Below are positions 12,575 to 16,475 of a stretch of DNA of 16,475 nt, piece after piece (within the stretch, counting starts at the first letter, position 1; every line of letters begins with the position of its first letter). The notes beneath the pieces were generated by a model. It was not told the DNA's origin, did no database searches, and saw only the letters and a list, made by a program, of their open reading frames with translations. The DNA is from Saccharicrinis sp041595375 (GTDB lineage: Bacteria > Bacteroidota > Bacteroidia > Bacteroidales > Marinilabiliaceae). Location: assembly GCA_041595375.1 (NCBI GenBank), contig JBFHKL010000066.1, positions 1-16,475 on the forward strand. Direction: 5' to 3'. The position numbers and the translations under genes were made by a program.

Positions 12575-13039
12575 ATGGCTAAGAAGAAAATTAATACGAA
12601 ATATATTGAGCAATTAGAAGCTTATGTTATTTCAATCCAAAAGGCAATAGATTATTCAGTCGAAAGATTTGATATTTTGATTATCTCTCTTTCAACTAGT
12701 GGATTGATTTTATCAATTGGTTTTGTAAAAGACATTATCAAAGACTTTGAAAAAGTAGACCCTTGTTTATTGAAAACAACTTGGTTGTTATTTGCTCTAG
12801 CATTAATAATGAATCTATTATCTCAAGTTACAGGTTATTATGCCAACCAGTATGATTTAAAAGTCACAAAAGATATTATTAGAACGGAAAAAAAGAAAAA
12901 GAGTAAGATAAATGTAAAAAGAAACGAACTAATCCATAAAATATTCAATTCAGGAACGTTAGTATTAAATGGTGGAAGTTTGGCAAGTTTGATTTCTGGA
13001 ATTATAACATTGATAATCTTTATTTCTAAATACATATAA
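12575..13039 (+). CDS. Small three-helix membrane protein, first gene of cassette 1
   Basis: I do not recognise a named family. The 154-residue protein has an N-terminal basic and helical part (1-32). Three hydrophobic segments follow at about 33-51 (ILIISLSTSGLILSIGF), 66-90 (including TWLLFALALIMNLLSQVTGY) and 134-152 (SLASLISGIITLIIFIS). Between the second and third lies a strongly basic cytoplasmic stretch (RTEKKKKSKINVKRNE). The layout recalls small membrane effectors such as SLATT proteins, but no diagnostic residue supports that. A small charged helical protein follows after 11 bases, and the two share one cassette. A membrane-acting effector with a soluble partner is an inference from location among defence-type genes. 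Confidence 0.62.
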   Translation: MAKKKINTKYIEQLEAYVISIQKAIDYSVERFDILIISLSTSGLILSIGFVKDIIKDFEKVDPCLLKTTWLLFALALIMNLLSQVTGYYANQYDLKVTKDIIRTEKKKKSKINVKRNELIHKIFNSGTLVLNGGSLASLISGIITLIIFISKYI

Positions 13040-13050
13040 AAATTGCAACT

Positions 13051-13248
13051 ATGAGCAGTGAAGAACAAAAAAAACAACAGGAAATAGAACGTAGAATCCA
13101 AGAACAAGCCAGAAGAGAAAAAGAAAGTCAGATTCGCAGAGATGAAGAACTCCGCCGAATTAAAGAACAGCAAATTAATGAAAGAAAGCAGACTGAAGAT
13201 ATTGTAAAAGGAAAGCCAACAGGAGGAAGACCAAAAAAAGATGATTAA
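13051..13248 (+). CDS. Small highly charged helical protein, partner of the membrane protein
   Basis: The 65-residue protein is almost all Glu, Lys, Arg and Gln for residues 1-50, predicted as a single long helix or coiled coil. It ends in a Gly/Pro-rich basic tail (KPTGGRPKKDD). No family is recognised. It begins 11 bases after the membrane protein stop and ends just before the attC-like site at 13256, so both genes form one unit. Low-complexity charged helices can be spurious. However, the ATG, spacing and lack of stops fit a real gene, and the AGGRPKK-like tail is common in small nucleic-acid-associated proteins. Confidence 0.58.
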   Translation: MSSEEQKKQQEIERRIQEQARREKESQIRRDEELRRIKEQQINERKQTEDIVKGKPTGGRPKKDD

Positions 13249-13255
13249 ATACAAT

Positions 13256-13386
13256 TGCTAACAATAAATATACGTAATGCGGGGTAATTTGGTAATTTTA
13301 GACCATGAAGCATTTAATAAACAAAGTAGCGGTTTGATAGTGAAGTGCCTTGAAATCCCGCACTCCGCATATTCGAACCGTTGTAT
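13256..13386 (+). repeat. attC-like recombination site 1 (integron-type)
   Basis: The layout fits an integron attC. The outer box TGCTAAC (13256-13262) comes first, then arm AATATACGTAATGCGGGGT (13267-13285), a 69-base loop, and arm ATCCCGCACTCCGCATATT (13355-13373), which pairs with the first at 15 of 19 positions. GTTGTAT (13380-13386) ends the site. The outer box is not complementary to this GTTGTAT but to GTTAGCAATT at 12543-12552, the start of the cassette it closes (10 of 10 bases: AATTGCTAAC at 13253-13262). That is the expected signature of a cassette. Total length is 131 bases. Confidence 0.55.
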
Positions 13387-13516
13387 GGCATTCATCCTAT
13401 ACCCCAGAAAGACATTGATTTCGGAAGCGAACGATAAAAGAGAAAGATGCTATAAGACAATGAATTATGGGTTTGAAATTTTACCGTTAGTTAGGATTAA
13501 AAAAGAAACACAGTGA
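13385..13516 (+). CDS. Possible small ORF coupled to the AlbA_2 gene
   Basis: A 43-codon frame starts at ATG 13385, within the attC-like core, and ends in TGA at 13514-13516. That stop overlaps the GTG start of the next gene in a GTGA junction, which suggests coupling. The product (MAFILYPRKTLISEANDKRE and onwards, ending in RIKKETQ) is not recognised. It may be a leader peptide, a remnant of a longer gene or a chance frame. The frame can be extended upstream to 13277, but that part lies wholly in the attC-like stem. Confidence 0.35.
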   Translation: MAFILYPRKTLISEANDKRERCYKTMNYGFEILPLVRIKKETQ

Positions 13517-14454
13517 GTTATCTACATAAGATTTTTGGTAAGAGAATTGAAGACTTTGATATAAAAGATTTAGTTGCCTTTTTTGAAGTTCAACAAGAAG
13601 AAACTGATGTATTAGAATTTAAATCAGGAGCCGTTGAAATTGAAGATTTATATAAAGAGATTACCGCCTTCTTGAATACCGAAGGTGGATTACTTATTAT
13701 TGGAACACCCAGGGAAAGAAAAGAACCTAAAGGCAAACTAAAAAGAACAATTTGTGAAGGAGAATTAACTTACTCAAGATTTCGTAGTAAAGATTGGCTG
13801 TACCAGAAAATCATGTCAAACATCACTCCTGCGCCAACAGGTATCAAAATCTTCGAGCACTTAAGTGAGAATGGAACTGTGTTTGTTTTAGATATTCCAC
13901 AGAGTACAACTCCACCACACCAAAATTCATCTGACGGTCGTTATTATATCAGGCTGGAAAGAGAGGCAAAACCTGCACCACACGGAATAGTTCAAGCACT
14001 ATTTCAGAAAAGAAGGCTACCGAAATTGTCTGCTGAAATATCTATAACAAAGAATGATGAAAACTCTGATGAAATTTGTGTTTCTATTGGAAATCAATCT
14101 AAAATTCCTGCTGAAAAGGTGTCCTTTTTAGTAGAAGCTTATAAAATTGAAGAGATACATAGTCGGTTTTCTTTTAGTGAAACACCGCAAGATAGTTTAG
14201 GAAGGAAATTATCATTAAATCAATCAACAGACCAACTGTTAGTAAGTGTAATTAGTATCCCGATTGACTTTACTGTTTTTCACAACGGCAATGAGTATTT
14301 AATAACAGTTGCTTATTGGTGTAAAGACCTAGATTTTGATTTTCAATATTGGACATATAATCCAAGATTAGGGAAAATTGTATGCGAAGACAAATTTAAA
14401 TATGAGAAAGTAAGCTTTATTGAAGAAATAGAAAGGCTAAATAGTATGGACTAG
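13513..14454 (+). CDS. Schlafen AlbA_2-domain protein
   Basis: The 313-residue protein has a typical AlbA_2 (Schlafen-type, AAA_4) domain at the N-terminus. It shows ETDVLEFKSG (30-39), then KEITAFLNTEGGLLIIGTP (48-66). VFVLDIPQSTTPPHQNSSDG comes next, then YYIRLEREAKPA, the usual end of the domain. The C-terminal half (from about 170) is a beta-rich region of unknown type with no HTH, and no known partner domain. AlbA_2 proteins are often nucleic-acid-binding or RNase-like components of defence and stress systems. The GTG start at 13513 is chosen because no ATG lies before the conserved part and it overlaps the preceding small ORF by GTGA. A PIN-domain gene follows after 48 bases in the same cassette. 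Confidence 0.85.
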   Translation: MSYLHKIFGKRIEDFDIKDLVAFFEVQQEETDVLEFKSGAVEIEDLYKEITAFLNTEGGLLIIGTPRERKEPKGKLKRTICEGELTYSRFRSKDWLYQKIMSNITPAPTGIKIFEHLSENGTVFVLDIPQSTTPPHQNSSDGRYYIRLEREAKPAPHGIVQALFQKRRLPKLSAEISITKNDENSDEICVSIGNQSKIPAEKVSFLVEAYKIEEIHSRFSFSETPQDSLGRKLSLNQSTDQLLVSVISIPIDFTVFHNGNEYLITVAYWCKDLDFDFQYWTYNPRLGKIVCEDKFKYEKVSFIEEIERLNSMD

Positions 14455-14502
14455 AACTCCAAATAATAATAAAAGGTGATTCAATAACTTAGTAAGTAAA
14501 AC

Positions 14503-15246
14503 ATGAAGACAATTGCAGATACAAATATTTGGTACTACTTAGGTCAAGCTCCCAAGTTGTTTGAAAAAATAAAAGATATGCCAATTGTGCCAACTTTTGT
14601 AAATATCTATGAATTATCAAAGTCACACAATATACTTGACAAAGAGGAATTATCTAGAGCAGCTATTCAGAAAATGTTTGCCTATAAAAAACATGTAATT
14701 TATGAACCCCCTTTTGTATATATATCTAAACTACATAATACCTTTGAATTTGACCCTGTAAAAGAAATAGGTACATGGCTAAAGTTCACTGAGAAATTTG
14801 CAAAAGGTCATTCTATAGCAGAAGATAAAAAAGAAGATTTTAAAAAAGAGATTGAGCAAATTAGGGCAAATCTTGATTTTGGGGCAAATTTATTTAATAC
14901 TGAAGCAGAAGAAATAAGAAAACGTATTAAGAATAAAAAAGAACATAAGAAAAAGGATACTCATCAAGTTACTGGTGGATTCCTAAACTTTTGTGTTGAA
15001 ACTATTAGCAATAAGAAACACAATTTAGAAGGTTTTGATTTGAACAAAATAGAATTGCTTGTAAAAACACTTGACCATTTTTTTAAAACCTTAGAAACAA
15101 GTAAAATGAAGATACAAGCAAATGACTGGTATGATTTCGTAATATTAGCTTATGTCCAGCCTGGTGATAAATATTGGACAAAGGAAAAAAGGTGGAATCG
15201 CCTAATTAGTGAAGCAGGTTGTGAAGAATATCTTTATGAAAAATAG
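14503..15246 (+). CDS. PIN-domain ribonuclease-like protein
   Basis: The 247-residue protein has the PIN nuclease pattern. DTN occurs at 6-8 in IADTNIWYYLG (first catalytic Asp6), and an acidic residue Glu37 sits in NIYELSKS. A late acidic cluster is Asp208, Asp211 and Asp222 in ANDWYDFVILAYVQPGDKYW, followed by the basic KEKRW. A helical insertion of over 100 residues (about 80-200), rich in Lys and Glu, separates the early and late motifs. It makes the protein longer than VapC-type toxins (about 130 residues). PIN proteins cut RNA. It is paired with an AlbA_2 gene in one cassette with no antitoxin-sized gene next to it. An abortive-infection or toxin role is inferred. Confidence 0.8.
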   Translation: MKTIADTNIWYYLGQAPKLFEKIKDMPIVPTFVNIYELSKSHNILDKEELSRAAIQKMFAYKKHVIYEPPFVYISKLHNTFEFDPVKEIGTWLKFTEKFAKGHSIAEDKKEDFKKEIEQIRANLDFGANLFNTEAEEIRKRIKNKKEHKKKDTHQVTGGFLNFCVETISNKKHNLEGFDLNKIELLVKTLDHFFKTLETSKMKIQANDWYDFVILAYVQPGDKYWTKEKRWNRLISEAGCEEYLYEK

Positions 15247-15256
15247 AAATAACGTT

Positions 15257-15334
15257 GTACAACAATGGCTCATAAAGCATAGTCTTGCCGCAGGCGCAAC
15301 ACAAGCCTACGACTTCATATCCTAGCCGTTATGC
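15257..15334 (+). repeat. attC-like recombination site 2 (integron-type)
   Basis: The outer box TGTACAAC (to 15263) sits inside the palindrome GTTGTACAAC. It is complementary over TACAAC to GTTGTA at 13380, the start of cassette 2. Inner arms CATAGTCTTG (15278-15287) and CAAGCCTACG (15302-15311) pair at 8 of 10 positions, with GGCT (15267-15270) and AGCC (15324-15327) further out. GTTATGC (15328-15334) ends the site and begins cassette 3. Length is about 78 bases. The core is not the textbook GTTRRRY at every position. Confidence 0.5.
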
Positions 15335-15364
15335 GCAAGATAAACTCAGCACCATTTGACTAAT

Positions 15365-15859
15365 ATGGAACTAAACGACAAAATTTTAACAGCACTTATT
15401 GCAGGAGGGGTTTCTCTTGTTGTTGCAATAATTACCTATTTGAGTACGATTGGTAAAATAAGAAGTGAAAGACGAAATCTTGAAAAGCAAATCAAGACAA
15501 AGTTTACAGAACGACTTTATGAATTAAGATTGAAAAATTATCCTATTGTATTTGAAATAACAGACAAGCTAGGTAAGAAAAAAGCTTTTGATGCGGAAAT
15601 TATCTCTGAGAAATATAAACAGATTGAAAAACAATTACGTGATTGGAAATCTGGAGAAGTTGGATTAATTCTTTCAGAAACGAGTCTTGAGATTTATTAT
15701 GAATTACTGAAGGCTTTTAAAGCGAAAATGGCACTTGGAAACAAGTATAACGATGAGCAATTACAACGATTCTATAATATTCGAACTGAATTTAGAAATT
15801 CTTTACGGCAAGATATTGGGCTACTCTACAACTTAGATAATAAAAAATATACATCATGA
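15365..15859 (+). CDS. Membrane-anchored helical protein, partner of the ATPase
   Basis: A 164-residue protein from the ATG at 15365 (an in-frame TTG lies nine bases upstream). Residues 7-27 (ILTALIAGGVSLVVAIITYL) form a single N-terminal membrane anchor. The rest is helical and soluble, with a basic coiled-coil-like part (RSERRNLEKQIKTKFTERLY), a central Lys-rich region and a Tyr-rich end. No named family is recognised. The stop overlaps the start of the ATPase gene in ATGA (15856-15859), so the two are translationally coupled and probably form a complex. A membrane-anchored sensor or effector with an ATPase partner is a plausible defence arrangement. Confidence 0.65.
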   Translation: MELNDKILTALIAGGVSLVVAIITYLSTIGKIRSERRNLEKQIKTKFTERLYELRLKNYPIVFEITDKLGKKKAFDAEIISEKYKQIEKQLRDWKSGEVGLILSETSLEIYYELLKAFKAKMALGNKYNDEQLQRFYNIRTEFRNSLRQDIGLLYNLDNKKYTS

Positions 15860-16475
15860 TAAAACTTACTAAAGCTACAATTCACAAATACAAGAGTTAC
15901 AACACAGAACAGACGATTCAAATTGAAAGTGATATAACAACATTAGTTGGTAAAAATGAATCAGGGAAAACAGGATTTTTAGAAGCAATTTCTAAAATAA
16001 ACTATTTTCAGAATGACCAGAAACATGAACTTGACATAACAGCAGATTATCCAAGGAAATTCCTTTCCAAATTTAAAAAATCCTCTGAAGATGAAAGCGC
16101 TGTAACATGTGACTTTGAAGTCTCTGAAGAATTAATAAATAAGATAAATTCAGAAATTGGAGAAGGTGTTTTTAAAGCTTCATCTTTTTCATATAGTCTT
16201 AACTATAAGGAGAGTAATACAATATCTGGGGTATATGCCAATCAGGAAAAGTATCTTAAATATTTATATTCAAAATTTGAATTAAATAAAGAACTCATTG
16301 AAGAGCTTAAAGATTGCAAAACACTTGATTCATTTTTAGGATTAACTGAATTTGAAAATGATAAAGACAATAAAGTACCAACAATTAAAAATGAAATAAA
16401 AACAGAGATTGTTTCAAAAACTAGTGGAAATTGGGATAATTCTTTAAGTAGTTTTGTATATAACAAATTTCTAAA
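15856..16475 (+). CDS. RecF/OLD-like AAA ATPase, truncated by the window edge
   Basis: Only the first 206 residues lie in the window; the frame remains open to the last base. It starts MIKLTKATIHKYKSYNTEQT, the N-terminal strand of RecF/SMC/OLD-type ABC ATPases. A Walker A follows, GKNESGKT (32-39), with FLEAISKIN after it. These belong to AAA_15/AAA_23-type proteins, common in OLD, PARIS and Gabija-like defence systems. The nuclease or other effector domain that would name it lies outside the window. The start ATG overlaps the preceding stop by four bases, so it acts with the membrane-anchored protein. This is the third cassette-like unit. Confidence 0.85.
   Translation, partial: MIKLTKATIHKYKSYNTEQTIQIESDITTLVGKNESGKTGFLEAISKINYFQNDQKHELDITADYPRKFLSKFKKSSEDESAVTCDFEVSEELINKINSEIGEGVFKASSFSYSLNYKESNTISGVYANQEKYLKYLYSKFELNKELIEELKDCKTLDSFLGLTEFENDKDNKVPTIKNEIKTEIVSKTSGNWDNSLSSFVYNKFL

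Noticed and set aside
12838..13254. 138-codon open frame on the minus strand opposite the membrane protein and the charged mini-protein
   Set aside because: It is a Phe/Leu/Ser-rich mirror of lysine-rich plus-strand coding sequence, spans two well-supported genes and has no separate signals.
13277..13384. Upstream extension of the small ORF before the AlbA_2 gene to 79 codons
   Set aside because: The added part is entirely the stem and loop of the attC-like site, so translation of it as a protein is unlikely.
15257..15334. Interpretation of the hairpin after the PIN gene as an intrinsic terminator
   Set aside because: No T tract follows either arm, and the outer boxes and GTT triplet fit a recombination site better.
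1..16475. Prophage or conjugative-element landmarks: integrase, relaxase, type IV secretion genes, tRNA attachment site
   Set aside because: None was found in any frame or by eye; the ends of the element are not visible in this window.

Overview
The window is AT-rich and reads like an accessory island of a member of the Bacteroidota. Most genes lack a Shine-Dalgarno sequence. Two promoters fit the -33 TTG / -7 TAnnTTTG architecture of the Bacteroidota primary sigma factor. The predicted proteins (RadC, ArdC-like and HsdM-like accessory proteins, and a capsid cluster without obvious proteobacterial relatives) are of the kind seen on mobile elements of that phylum. The species is not identifiable by eye. 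No rRNA, tRNA or CRISPR array was seen.

Region 1 (1-2940, minus strand) is an accessory/regulatory module. Read along the minus strand it contains a coiled-coil protein, then radC -> N6-methylase-like -> ArdC-N-like, joined by 4-base ATGA overlaps. A small HTH protein, a 66-residue protein and a terminator at the left edge follow. Two promoters, one before the coiled-coil gene and one before the HTH gene, carry the same perfect palindrome (TTGACGTTTACGTCAA). In both it overlaps the -33 box, with an identical 20-nt spacer to the -7 box. This points to a small regulon, probably controlled by the HTH protein itself.

Region 2 (2941-3368) has no gene. It holds several hairpins and GC-rich repeats, and the terminator of the structural operon.

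Region 3 (3369-11884, minus strand) is a phage-type head and packaging cluster. In transcription order it encodes an unknown first protein, a beta-rich structural protein, a ClpP-like prohead protease with a scaffold-like C-terminus, a probable major capsid protein, a second structural protein partly similar to the first, and a 63-residue protein, then a terminator. After that come a coiled-coil protein, a PLD-like protein, two small-terminase candidates and the terminase large subunit. No portal, tape measure, baseplate or lysis gene is visible. The cluster may therefore be part of a prophage continuing outside the window, a capsid-encoding satellite, or a domesticated particle locus.

Region 4 (11885-12574) is a gene-poor, very AT-rich divergent spacer.

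Region 5 (12575-16475, plus strand) looks like an array of integron-like cassettes carrying defence-type genes. The first holds a three-helix membrane protein plus a small charged helical protein. The second holds a Schlafen AlbA_2-domain protein plus a PIN-domain protein. The third holds a membrane-anchored helical protein plus a RecF/OLD-like ATPase cut by the window edge. Each boundary has the layout of an attC site: complementary core boxes, an imperfect stem between them, and a GTT crossover triplet at the start of the next unit. No integrase gene is present in the window. This arrangement, and the portal-less capsid cluster beside it, are the two most interesting aspects of the region.
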